NCBI GenBank assembly: GCA_947448685.1
Contig: CANFOP010000004.1
Coordinates: forward strand, 1-51,329
Direction of reading: 5' to 3'
Length of the DNA: 51,329 nt
DNA from: Chitinophagaceae bacterium
Lineage (GTDB): Bacteria; Bacteroidota; Bacteroidia; Chitinophagales; Chitinophagaceae
Shown one piece after another: positions 1-9,592 of the stretch. The notes beneath the pieces were generated by a model. The model saw only the letters and a list, made by a program, of their open reading frames with translations, did no database searches and was not told the origin of the DNA. Both the position numbers and the translations under genes were made by a program. Each line of letters begins with the position of its first letter. The first letter of the stretch is position 1.

Positions 1-851
1 ACCATTTTGAAGCAATTCCAGGTGATATTCGAATAGTTTAAAAGGAAATGATTTCGCATTGTCAATAAACCAGTTCAGTATGAACCGGGTTCTGACTTTG
101 ATTAAAAAATCAGTGTTAATTTCTCCCTGAATGAAAAAATCTTCTTTAAACAGATTCTTTAAAAAATGGTGTGCAAATTTTCCTTTGTAACTATCAAGGG
201 CATCAGACTTATTGTTGTTCAAAAGATTTTTATATGCATTTAACAAAAGACCTTTTACTTCAGATGTTTTAGCGCTGAAAGATTCAAGGTTTACAAATAT
301 TTCAGCATACAATATACACCAGAACCAATTTTTTTTCAATGAATAATAACCGGCTGCATTAAAGTAGTTTTTAGAAAAATTGGGATCTGATTCAATACCT
401 TTTTCCCAATAGGAGATAGCCTCTTCGTTTTTCTGATCCCACAATAAAACCCCCAGTTCATTATACATTGGTCCGTTATCCGGGTATTGTAAGATTCCTT
501 TTCTATAAATATTTTCAGCTTCTTTAGGTTGATGCAATGTTTTGTAAATCTCTCCGGCTATTTGAAAACACTGGTCATCTGCAAGATTGTTATTGATAAG
601 CTTTGCAAGCAAATCCAGCGCTTTATCAAAATTGTTTTGAAAATAATAACACAATACAAGGTCTTTGTTTAAATCCCTGTTGTCCGGTTCAGTTGCCAAA
701 CCCCTTTGGGCAATAATGATTCCATTTTCATAATCTCCTAAAGAAATATATTTTCTGGATAGGCTATCATAAGATTTATTGTCCTGCCCCTTTACCTGTG
801 GCATCAAGTATGAAAGCAGGAAAAAAAATATCAGATACTTTCTCATCATCC
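1..851 (-). CDS. TPR-repeat protein with N-terminal signal peptide, 3' end truncated by window edge
   Basis: Reverse-strand reading from CAT at 849-851 gives MMRKYLIFFFLLSYLMPQVKGQDNKSYDSLSRKYISLGDYENGIIIAQRGLATEPDNRDLNKDLVLCYYFQNNFDKALDLLAKL..., open to base 1. It has tetratricopeptide-like helical repeats. Not in the ORF track because it runs off the edge. Confidence 0.75.
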
Positions 852-882
852 TAATAACAATTGACAACAATTAAAATAATGG

Positions 883-2112
883 TTAAAAAATAAGATGTGT
901 CAACAGCCCATCTCTTAATTTTGGTTCAAACCAGGTACTTTTAGGAGGCATTACATTGCCACTGTCAGAAATATCGAATAATTGCTGAATGCTCACCGGA
1001 AAAAGGCTGAAAGCCATTGCCATTTCTCCGCCGTCTACTCTTCTCTCAAGTTCTTCAAGCCCTCTGATACCTCCAACAAAATCTATTCTTTTATCTGTTC
1101 GTTGATCCTTGATATCTAATAATGGATCAAGTATATTGTTTTGCAATATGGTAACATCCAAAACACCTATTGGGTCATTGTTATAAGTACCTTCTTTTGC
1201 AATCAATCTGTACCATTGATGGTTGAGATACATACCAAAACAATGTAATTTTTCAGGTCTGTATGCAACATCCACTTTTTCAACAGAGAAAGAAATGTTG
1301 AGTTTTTCCAAAAAATCTTTTTCGCTTATTTCCCCAAAATCTTTTACTACTCTGTTGTAATCCATTATATGCAGTTGATTGGAAGGAAAAAGTGTAGTAA
1401 GAAAATAATCTGCTTCTTTTGTTGCATTATTACCAAGGGCAGAACGAATTTTGGCTGCTGAAGCCGCCCGATGATGTCCGTCTGCGATATAACTACAGGG
1501 AACTTTTGTTTTGAAAAGGCCAGTTATTTTTTCAATTGTATGGTCATCACTTACTATCCAAACGCTATGCTGTATTTGATCATCAGCTAAAAAATCATAC
1601 TGGGGATTTTTTTCATTGACCCAGGCATGAATGATCTGATCAATCTCATCCACATTTTTATACGCTAAAAAAACATTGCCGGTTTGCGCACCGGTTGTTT
1701 TTATATGATTGATTCTGTCAAGTTCTTTTTCAGGCCTGGTAAATTCATGTTTTTTAATCAGGTCATTTTCATAATCATCTACAGAACTTACGCAAACCAA
1801 TCCGATTTGACTTTTGCCATTCATAATAAGTCTGTATATGTAATAACAAGATTTGTTTTCCTGAAACAATATATTTCTGCTAATGAATGCATGAAGATTT
1901 TCTTTTGCTTTTTCATATACCTCCTGAGCATGGATATCAATTGATTCAGGTAAATCAATTTCACTTTTTGTGATATGCAGAAATGAAGCAGGATTGCCTT
2001 GTGCCTCAATTTTCGCTTCTTTACTATTTAAAACATCGTAAGGTCTTGAAGCTACTTGTTTTGCATGCTGAGCATCAGGTCGTAATGCTTTAAAAGGAGA
2101 AATGGTTATCAT
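883..2112 (-). CDS. DUF1015 family protein
   Basis: 409-aa ORF with start MITISPFKALRPDAQHAKQVASRPYDVLN and internal YIADGHHRAASA, characteristic of DUF1015 (often next to ser genes). Confidence 0.85.
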   Translation of the reverse strand: MITISPFKALRPDAQHAKQVASRPYDVLNSKEAKIEAQGNPASFLHITKSEIDLPESIDIHAQEVYEKAKENLHAFISRNILFQENKSCYYIYRLIMNGKSQIGLVCVSSVDDYENDLIKKHEFTRPEKELDRINHIKTTGAQTGNVFLAYKNVDEIDQIIHAWVNEKNPQYDFLADDQIQHSVWIVSDDHTIEKITGLFKTKVPCSYIADGHHRAASAAKIRSALGNNATKEADYFLTTLFPSNQLHIMDYNRVVKDFGEISEKDFLEKLNISFSVEKVDVAYRPEKLHCFGMYLNHQWYRLIAKEGTYNNDPIGVLDVTILQNNILDPLLDIKDQRTDKRIDFVGGIRGLEELERRVDGGEMAMAFSLFPVSIQQLFDISDSGNVMPPKSTWFEPKLRDGLLTHLIF

Positions 2113-2179
2113 TATTTGAAGTATATTAAATGTTGTTAAAATTACTATTTCTATTATTGATTTACATTACTTCCGTACA

Positions 2180-3247
2180 TTATCCAAAAGTCAAAGTAAA
2201 TTGTCTCATAATATCTACAAGGGTTTGAACACTTTCAAAAGGTAAAGCATTGTATATTGAAGCCCTGAACCCGCCTGATAAACGATGACCTTTTATTCCT
2301 ACAATTCCTTGTTTTGAAGCATATTCAAGGAATGTTTGTTCAAGGGTATCGTCATTCATCCTGAAACAAACATTCATCTTACTCCTGTCTTCTTTTTCTA
2401 TTTGAGCGTTGAATAATTCGTTTTCATCTATTTCTTTGTAAAGTAATGCCGCTTTTTCATTATTTCTTTTTTCGACAACAGGAATGCCTCCAATTGATTT
2501 GAGCCACCTGAGCGTAAGCAAGCAAACATATACGGCAAAAACAGGAGGTGTATTCAGCATACTGCCTTCCGCTATATGATTGCGGTAGTCCATGATGGTA
2601 GGAATCGCGCGTTTGGTTTTGCCTAAAATAGTTTCATTGACCACTACCATGCAAACGCCAGCAGGACCCATATTTTTTTGGGCACCTGCATAAATCAGTC
2701 CAAAAGAATTGAAATCCAATTGTCTGCTTAAAATATCGCTACTCATATCGGCAACAAGGATATTGCTTGTAGCGGGGATTTGTTGCCATTGACTTCCGTA
2801 AATGGTGTTATTGGTAGTGATATGAAAATACTTTGCATCATTTGGGACTGCAAAATTTTTAGGAATAAAACTGTAATTTTTTTCTTTTGAAGAGCATACC
2901 ACGTCAACCTTGCCAAAAAGTCTCGCTTCTTTAATGGCTTTGCTACTCCATACACCTGTATCTGCATAAGCAGCATTGTCTTTCAGGTCCATTAAGTTCA
3001 TGGGTACTTGCATAAATTGTGTAGAAGCACCTCCATGTAAAAAAAGTACCTGATGATTTTCATCCAGTTGCATTAATTCTTTTGCCAAAGACCTGGCCTC
3101 ATCCATTACAGCCGTAAATGCAGGTGTTCGGTGCCCAAACTCCAAAATAGACAATCCGGTATTATTAAAGTTAAGAATGGCTTCAGCCGCTTGTTCAAAA
3201 ACTTCTTTTGGAAGAATGGAAGGACCTGCATTGAAATTATGAATCAT
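2180..3247 (-). CDS. serC: Phosphoserine aminotransferase
   Basis: MIHNFNAGPSILPKEVFEQAAEAILN..., HGGASTQFMQVPMNL, YAGAQKNMGPAG (PLP lysine region), GFRASIYNALP. The internal Met at 3247 fits SerC N-termini better than the 3310 ORF start. Confidence 0.93.
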   Translation of the reverse strand: MIHNFNAGPSILPKEVFEQAAEAILNFNNTGLSILEFGHRTPAFTAVMDEARSLAKELMQLDENHQVLFLHGGASTQFMQVPMNLMDLKDNAAYADTGVWSSKAIKEARLFGKVDVVCSSKEKNYSFIPKNFAVPNDAKYFHITTNNTIYGSQWQQIPATSNILVADMSSDILSRQLDFNSFGLIYAGAQKNMGPAGVCMVVVNETILGKTKRAIPTIMDYRNHIAEGSMLNTPPVFAVYVCLLTLRWLKSIGGIPVVEKRNNEKAALLYKEIDENELFNAQIEKEDRSKMNVCFRMNDDTLEQTFLEYASKQGIVGIKGHRLSGGFRASIYNALPFESVQTLVDIMRQFTLTFG

Positions 3248-3310
3248 TGATTGAAAAACTGCTTTTAAAAAATTATAACTGTTTGCGAAGGTAATAAATA
3301 AACCAGGCAA

Positions 3311-4894
3311 TTAATTATTGTCTAATGGTATGTCTCTTTTCAGCATTTCATCTTTGTTGGCCATTTCCCAAGCTGTGTAAAAAATCAATTGTGCTCTTTT
3401 TTCGAACAATGGCCATTCAATCTTATCAAAATCATCTGTAGGTTTATGATAATCTGCCTTCAACATGCCATCATAGAAAAACAAAATCGGAACTCCCTTT
3501 CTGGCAAAATTATAATGGTCACTTCTGTAATAAATTCTATTGGGATCATCAGGGTTGTCGAATTTTTTATCCAAAACAAGTTGAAGACTTTTTTTATTGA
3601 CATCTTCAAGTATGACAGGCAAATCAGAACTTATTTTATTACGACCAACTACATAAATATAATTGCTCGTATCGGATTTTTTTCTTTCGGTGTCAATTCT
3701 GCCAATCATATCGGTATTCAAATCAACGGAAGTTTTTTCTAAAGGATAAATCGGATTGTCGGTATAATATTCCGAACCCCATAATCCTTTTTCTTCTCCG
3801 CTGACTGTCATGAAAACTATTGTTCTTCTGGGCCCGTGTCCTTCTTTTTTAGCCTTTGCAAAAGCTTCAGCCATCTGTAAAACAGTTACAGTTCCGCTTC
3901 CATCGTCATCTGCACCATTATAAATAATTCCTGCCTGATTTCCCAAATGGTCATAGTGTGCAGTTAAAAAAACAAACTCATCTTTTTTATCTGAGCCCTC
4001 AATAACACCTATTACGTTTGATGAGTTATTGGACGTAGAGATTTTTTTTAGATTAAAATTGACATCAATGGATTTTTCAAATTGATAATTGTTTAACCTC
4101 AATTCAGACTTTGCTTTTACAAGAATGCTGTCAAAATCAGCACCTATTATTTTTTTTGCAACTGAGTGATTGATGGTTGCTACATTTATTTTCTTTTTTG
4201 CATCGGTAGAATTTCTTTTGAAAGCACTCGATTTTTGACTGTTAACAATCATTTGTGGAGTGAAAATACCCTGAGAAGTATTGATATATAATGCACCTGC
4301 TGCTCCCTTCATATAAGCTGTTTCCAATTTTTTAGTGAGGCCATAACGAGACCAGTTGGACGCTTTCTCTTTTCCTGATATAACATATAAGTTATTTTCT
4401 TTTGGCTCCCCATTCAAAAAAATGACCACTTTACCCTTTACATCTGCATTTATATAATCGCTGTATTTTTCATCATCAATTCCATACCCGACAAATACAA
4501 CCTGAGTTCCCATGAATGAACTGTTTTCATTCATAGTTACAGGGGCAATAAAATCGCTTCCAAAAATCAATTTTGCCTCTCCAATTGTCAAATTTGTTTC
4601 TGTTACAGAATCTTGTTCAATAGGGAAAAATTGCTGATAACCATTCAATGATTCGGGATATATCAAGCCAATTTTTTGAAACTGGGATTGGATGTAATTG
4701 GCGGCTTTTCTTTGTCCTGCTGTTCCTGTTTCTCTTCCCTCCATGTCATCGCTTGCTATGATATTCAGATGTTTTTTTAATGCTGAAACATTTATTATAG
4801 AGGCATATTTTTCAGCAGTTTCTATTTGAGCAAACAATACTCCTTTGCACAACAGTGTTGTTAATAAAAGCAGACTTTTTTTCATTCTAATCAT
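3311..4894 (-). CDS. Secreted M28 family zinc peptidase with PA-like domain
   Basis: Signal peptide MKKSLLLLTTLLCKGVLFAQ; TAHYDHLG, NGADDDGSGT, GEEKGLWGSEYY and RSDHYNFARKGVP motifs of M28 aminopeptidases. Confidence 0.9.
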   Translation of the reverse strand: MIRMKKSLLLLTTLLCKGVLFAQIETAEKYASIINVSALKKHLNIIASDDMEGRETGTAGQRKAANYIQSQFQKIGLIYPESLNGYQQFFPIEQDSVTETNLTIGEAKLIFGSDFIAPVTMNENSSFMGTQVVFVGYGIDDEKYSDYINADVKGKVVIFLNGEPKENNLYVISGKEKASNWSRYGLTKKLETAYMKGAAGALYINTSQGIFTPQMIVNSQKSSAFKRNSTDAKKKINVATINHSVAKKIIGADFDSILVKAKSELRLNNYQFEKSIDVNFNLKKISTSNNSSNVIGVIEGSDKKDEFVFLTAHYDHLGNQAGIIYNGADDDGSGTVTVLQMAEAFAKAKKEGHGPRRTIVFMTVSGEEKGLWGSEYYTDNPIYPLEKTSVDLNTDMIGRIDTERKKSDTSNYIYVVGRNKISSDLPVILEDVNKKSLQLVLDKKFDNPDDPNRIYYRSDHYNFARKGVPILFFYDGMLKADYHKPTDDFDKIEWPLFEKRAQLIFYTAWEMANKDEMLKRDIPLDNN

Positions 4895-4936
4895 TTTTTT
4901 ATTGGCTTAAAGATCAAAAATGTACTTGTAAAAAAT

Positions 4937-5401
4937 TTATTTGTTAAAAGGTATTTTATTTACCCTGTTCAGGTGTCTTCCTCCTTCAAAATCAGTGCTG
5001 ATGAAAGTTTGAATCATTTTTTGGGCTTCAGATATATCAACAAATCTGGCCGGAATACAAATGATATTGGCATCATTGTGTTTTCGGGCTAATGATGCAA
5101 TTTCATTATTCCAGCAAATGGCTGCACGTATTTGAGCATGTTTGTTTGCAGTGATAGCAACCCCATTGGCACTGCCACAAATCAGAATGCCCAATCCACA
5201 CTCATTAATTTCAACCGATGAAGCAACAGGATGCGCAAAATCGGGATAGTCTACGGATTCAGTACTATAAGTCCCAAAATCCTTAACATTGAATTGAAGA
5301 TCGGAAAGATATCTTTTCAGCAATTCCTTGTATTCAAAACCTGCATGGTCTGCTCCAATGGCAATAGGTTTATTTATGTTGAATGCATAATTTGAAAACA
5401 T
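4937..5401 (-). CDS. rpiB: Ribose-5-phosphate isomerase B
   Basis: IAIGADHAGFEYKE..., DFGTYSTESVDYPDFAHPVA, GILICGSANGVAITANKH: RpiB/LacAB signature. Likely start is MFSNYAFN at 5401 (track ORF starts at 5422). Confidence 0.92.
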   Translation of the reverse strand: MFSNYAFNINKPIAIGADHAGFEYKELLKRYLSDLQFNVKDFGTYSTESVDYPDFAHPVASSVEINECGLGILICGSANGVAITANKHAQIRAAICWNNEIASLARKHNDANIICIPARFVDISEAQKMIQTFISTDFEGGRHLNRVNKIPFNK

Positions 5402-5505
5402 AATGGTGAAGTTTAAAATCAAAATTAAAATGTGAAAAAAAATTTGATATCATGTAAGGTTTCTACTTTGCATACAATATCACGTTTGATTAAGTTGTAT
5501 TATTA

Positions 5506-6372
5506 TCAACTCCATTCACGCTCTTTTTCTTCGTTTGCTTTATCTACTTTCGCTGCAATAAATACACTGATTTCATATAATAATAAAAGCGGTATGGCAA
5601 CAATAATTTGACTGGTCCAATCTGGTGAGGGAGTAATAATTGCTGCAACAATCAGAATTACCACAAAGGCATACTTTCTGTATTTTCTTAGAAAATCAGC
5701 TGAAATCAGTCCAATTTTAGCAAGTACAAAAGCAATGATGGGAAGTTCAAAAGACAATCCGCAACCAAGAATGATATCGTTTAATGTATCAATGTAGTCA
5801 TCAAGCGTTGGCATATACTTGTAAGAATTTCCAGTTCCCAAACTGAAATTAGCCAGAAAATTAAAAGTAAATGGTGCCAGTAAAAAATATCCGAACAAAG
5901 CCCCTAAAAAGAAACAAAGAGAAACCCAGAAAATACTTCCTCTGGAATACTTCAATTCCTTGGCAGAAAGTGCGGGTTTAATAAATCTCCACAATTCCCA
6001 AAAAATATAAGGGAAGGCAACAATCATTCCTCCAACCATCGCTATGGATATTGCTGCCATGAATGGTCCGCTAATCGTATTGCCCTGTAATTGAATATTG
6101 ATAGGCGGCATACACAAAGCATCACCTAAATGCAAGTAATGCCCGAGATTACATAATCCACTATATGTCACGAAATCTGATTGAGCAGGAGCAAAAATGA
6201 CATGATCAAAAATCCAGTCAATTTTAATGAAAAGAATGATGGCTGCACCTACCCAAACCAACCCTGACCTTACAATATGCCATCTTAGCGCTTCAAGATG
6301 ATCAATAAAACTCATCTCGGCTTTTTCATTGTTGTTGTTTCTGTTGAATATAGATTTCTTATTGGAAGCCAA
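5506..6372 (-). CDS. tatC: Sec-independent protein translocase TatC
   Basis: MSFIDHLEALRWHIVRS N-terminal motif, multiple TM segments, FPYIFWELWRFIKPAL, FELPIIAFVLAKIGL. Confidence 0.93.
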   Translation of the reverse strand: MASNKKSIFNRNNNNEKAEMSFIDHLEALRWHIVRSGLVWVGAAIILFIKIDWIFDHVIFAPAQSDFVTYSGLCNLGHYLHLGDALCMPPINIQLQGNTISGPFMAAISIAMVGGMIVAFPYIFWELWRFIKPALSAKELKYSRGSIFWVSLCFFLGALFGYFLLAPFTFNFLANFSLGTGNSYKYMPTLDDYIDTLNDIILGCGLSFELPIIAFVLAKIGLISADFLRKYRKYAFVVILIVAAIITPSPDWTSQIIVAIPLLLLYEISVFIAAKVDKANEEKEREWS

Positions 6373-6383
6373 TGTGTTTTATT

Positions 6384-7448
6384 TTATTGTTGGGTTGTCA
6401 GTTTTTCAGCATTTTCAGCAAATTGTAACGCATCTATAAACTCCTGTATTTCTCCATTGATCACTGTATCCAGATTATAAACTGTTAAGCCTATACGATG
6501 ATCTGTCACTCGTCCTTGAGGATAGTTGTAAGTTCTGATTTTTGCACTTCTGTCACCTGTACTTACAAGGCTTTTACGTTGCTTAGATATGGCTTCTTCT
6601 GCTTTTCTGACTTCTTCATCGTAGAGCTTTGTACGCAGCATATCCATCGCTTTTTCACGATTGGCCAACTGGCTTCTTTCTGTTTGACAGACTACAACAA
6701 TACCGGTTGGTTTATGAGTAAGAAAAACTTTGGTTTCAACCTTATTTACATTTTGACCGCCAGCGCCTCCGCTACGGGCTGTTTCCATTTTCACATCACT
6801 TTCTTTCAATTCAAAATCTACCTCATCAGCTTCGGGCATAACCGCCACTGTTGCAGCACTTGTATGAACACGCCCACTGCTTTCGGTGTCGGGTACACGC
6901 TGTACGCGATGAACGCCGCTTTCAAATTTTAAAGTTCCATATACGTCATCACCGGTAACTTCTACCTGAACTTCTTTGTATCCTCCAACCGTCCCCTCAC
7001 TTTCACTCAGTATGGCAGTTTTCCACCCCTTTTTTTCACAATATTTCAAATACATTCTCAATAAATTACCAGCAAATAGAGATGCTTCATCTCCGCCAGT
7101 CCCCGCTCTGATTTCCAAAATGGCATTTTTTTCATCATATGGGTCTTTGGGAATTAACAGATTTCTGATTTCTTTTTCAAGTTGATCCTTTTTTTCTTCC
7201 AATTCCGGCAATGCTGTTTTAGCTAATTCTCTCATTTCTTCATCATCAGCATATAAAACTTCTTTATTGAACTCTATATCATCTAAAAGATTTACATAAG
7301 TATTTCTGACATCTACAATTTTTCCTAAACTTCTATATTCTTTACTGAGCGCACTGAATTTTTTATTGTCGCTTACAATTTCAGGATTGGTAAGCGCAAC
7401 GCCGAGATTATCAAATTTTGCCTTAATCGCATCTAGTTTGTCTAACAT
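6384..7448 (-). CDS. prfA: Peptide chain release factor 1
   Basis: GGQ motif in [73 protein letters not shown]. Confidence 0.96.
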   Translation of the reverse strand: MLDKLDAIKAKFDNLGVALTNPEIVSDNKKFSALSKEYRSLGKIVDVRNTYVNLLDDIEFNKEVLYADDEEMRELAKTALPELEEKKDQLEKEIRNLLIPKDPYDEKNAILEIRAGTGGDEASLFAGNLLRMYLKYCEKKGWKTAILSESEGTVGGYKEVQVEVTGDDVYGTLKFESGVHRVQRVPDTESSGRVHTSAATVAVMPEADEVDFELKESDVKMETARSGGAGGQNVNKVETKVFLTHKPTGIVVVCQTERSQLANREKAMDMLRTKLYDEEVRKAEEAISKQRKSLVSTGDRSAKIRTYNYPQGRVTDHRIGLTVYNLDTVINGEIQEFIDALQFAENAEKLTTQQ

Positions 7449-7572
7449 GCTGTAATTTTATTGTTACAATGCTTGTTCTGTAAAGAACAGCACTTATTAT
7501 TAACTTAGTTATCTGTTTCTGGAAAAGACCTTTTCAAGAGCGTGCAAATTTACATCATATCAACCAATCAAA

Positions 7573-8724
7573 TTGTATAGAAAATTTACTTCAGAAAAGA
7601 TTTTTAACGGGTATGATATATTACCTCCTGATTCTGTGATTATTACAGATGAATATGGGAAAATTGAAGATATTGTTCCAAAAAGTTTGGCAGGGGAGGA
7701 TATTCAGCAGTTTAATGGCTTACTTTCACCCGGCTTTGTCAATTGTCATTGTCATCTTGAGCTTTCTCATATGAAAACGGTAATTCCCAGAGAAACCGGC
7801 TTGGTTGAATTTGTGATACAGATTTTGCAAAAAAGGTTGGCAGATGATGAATTAATTTATTCTTCCATTGAATCTGCGGAAAAACAAATGATTGACAACG
7901 GAATCGTTGCCGTTGGGGATATCTGCAATACCAATTATACCATTCATCAGAAATCAAAAAGAAATCTGCACTACCATAATTTTATAGAAACGAGTGGGTT
8001 CGTTGAAGAATTTGCCATAAATCGTTTTCAACAGGCAGAAACCTTATTCAAAGAATTTGCTCTTCATTCAAACACAAATTCTATCGTTCCCCACGCTCCC
8101 TATTCTGTTTCAAAAGAACTGTTTCAATTGATTGCAAACTTCAAAGAGAACCAAATTATTACCATACACAATCAGGAAACATCTCACGAAAATGATTTTA
8201 TCAGGTCTAAAAAAGGAGATTTTTTAGAATTATATGAAAGATTAAAAATCAATATTGATTTTTTTAATCCAATACAGGTAAGCAGTTTGAAATATTTTCT
8301 TTCTTTTTTCAATTCACTTCAATCATTCTTGCTGGTTCATAATGTTGTAACATCAGAAGAAGATGTTCACTATGCGAAAAGTCATTTTGGAGAAAATCCA
8401 GCCAACCTGTTTTTTTGTATTTGTCCCAATGCCAATAAATACATAACCAACCAACTTCCTGATGTTGAGATGCTGATGAACAATGATTGCAATATTGTAT
8501 TTGGAACGGATAGTCTTGCTTCTAATGATGAGTTAAGTATTTTGGGAGAGATTCAAACATTGCGGCAATATTTTCCTGCTGTTGAATTGAAAGAAATGTT
8601 GCAATGGGCTACGATTAACGGAGCTAGGGGATTAAAAATTGATCACCTTTATGGTAGTTTGGAAAAGGAGAAAAAGCCAGGAATTATTTTGATAAATGAA
8701 GAAAAAATTAACCGATTGATTTAA
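7573..8724 (+). CDS. Amidohydrolase superfamily deaminase-like protein (possible aminodeoxyfutalosine deaminase-type)
   Basis: PGFVNCHCHLELSHM (HxH), VPHAPYSVS, ITIHNQETSHEN, NIVFGTDSLASNDELSILGE. The called start is TTG. Confidence 0.75.
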   Translation: MYRKFTSEKIFNGYDILPPDSVIITDEYGKIEDIVPKSLAGEDIQQFNGLLSPGFVNCHCHLELSHMKTVIPRETGLVEFVIQILQKRLADDELIYSSIESAEKQMIDNGIVAVGDICNTNYTIHQKSKRNLHYHNFIETSGFVEEFAINRFQQAETLFKEFALHSNTNSIVPHAPYSVSKELFQLIANFKENQIITIHNQETSHENDFIRSKKGDFLELYERLKINIDFFNPIQVSSLKYFLSFFNSLQSFLLVHNVVTSEEDVHYAKSHFGENPANLFFCICPNANKYITNQLPDVEMLMNNDCNIVFGTDSLASNDELSILGEIQTLRQYFPAVELKEMLQWATINGARGLKIDHLYGSLEKEKKPGIILINEEKINRLI

Positions 8725-8745
8725 CACTATCACCTTTTTCTTACA

Positions 8746-9492
8746 TTAACCAAGCACTTCCTGCAGTATTTTAAGACTTTTCAGTTGAACAAATTCATTC
8801 AAATGGAGTGAATAATATTGTTGATATGCATTGAGTAAATTTCTTCTGATTTCTTTATTGAGTTTGATTTGATCCAACTCATCAGGATGCATTACTTTTA
8901 ATAATTCAAGTGTGTAAAGCGCAAGTTCTCCTTCTATGAAATTGTTATGAGTAGGTTTTTCCTTTGTAAATAATCCTTCTTTTAAATCAAAATAAAGTAT
9001 ACCGTCTGCTTCTGACATCTGATGGGAGTTTTCAATTTTAAATCCCAAAAAAGATGGAATTTGCAATGAAAAAAACAAAGCGAAATTAGCGGCCGTTTTC
9101 AAGTTGCATTTATCTAAATGTTCGAATGCATCTTCGCAAAAATTAAAAAGGTCAGCATTTGTTTCCGGTTGATGTAATATTTTATGCAGTAGTTCAACCA
9201 TATATATTGCAACACTGTTTTTTACAATGTCGCTCAGCAGTTCATGGTAAATTACTCTCCAGTTGCATTCCTTTATTCTCTGAAGATTTTTCATTTCATT
9301 GTGATATACCTCCAAATCTAGTATAGCGCCTGGCTGAAGCATTATATGCTTTGTATTTTTTGATTGTTGCTTTCTTACACCATTTATAAGATAGGTTTGC
9401 ATGCCAAACAGCTCGGTAAATATGGTTGCAATCAAACTGGTTTCTCCATATTTGACAGTTTTTATGACTATTCCGGCTGTTTTATGTATCAT
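8746..9492 (-). CDS. recO: DNA repair protein RecO
   Basis: MIHKTAGIVIKTVKYGETSLIATIFTELFGMQTYLINGVR: typical RecO N-terminal OB fold; 248 aa. Confidence 0.88.
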   Translation of the reverse strand: MIHKTAGIVIKTVKYGETSLIATIFTELFGMQTYLINGVRKQQSKNTKHIMLQPGAILDLEVYHNEMKNLQRIKECNWRVIYHELLSDIVKNSVAIYMVELLHKILHQPETNADLFNFCEDAFEHLDKCNLKTAANFALFFSLQIPSFLGFKIENSHQMSEADGILYFDLKEGLFTKEKPTHNNFIEGELALYTLELLKVMHPDELDQIKLNKEIRRNLLNAYQQYYSLHLNEFVQLKSLKILQEVLG

Positions 9493-9520
9493 TTAATTTT
9501 ATCGAAACTGCAATTTAGTT

Positions 9521-9551
9521 ATTGCTGTATTTTATAAATAATCTTTCTTTG
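9521..9551 (+). promoter_or_regulatory. Putative Bacteroidota-type promoter upstream of RND transporter
   Basis: TTG at 9522-9524, 19-nt spacer, then TTTCTTTG at 9544-9551 (7/8 match to TAnnTTTG), about 40 nt before the ATG at 9593. Confidence 0.45.
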
Positions 9552-9592
9552 CACAATTATTATTTATCATTCTCACCATTTATTTGAAATTT

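Noticed and set aside
6498-7185. Plus-strand ORFs opposite prfA
   Set aside because: Antisense to a highly conserved gene; no domain or initiation signal.
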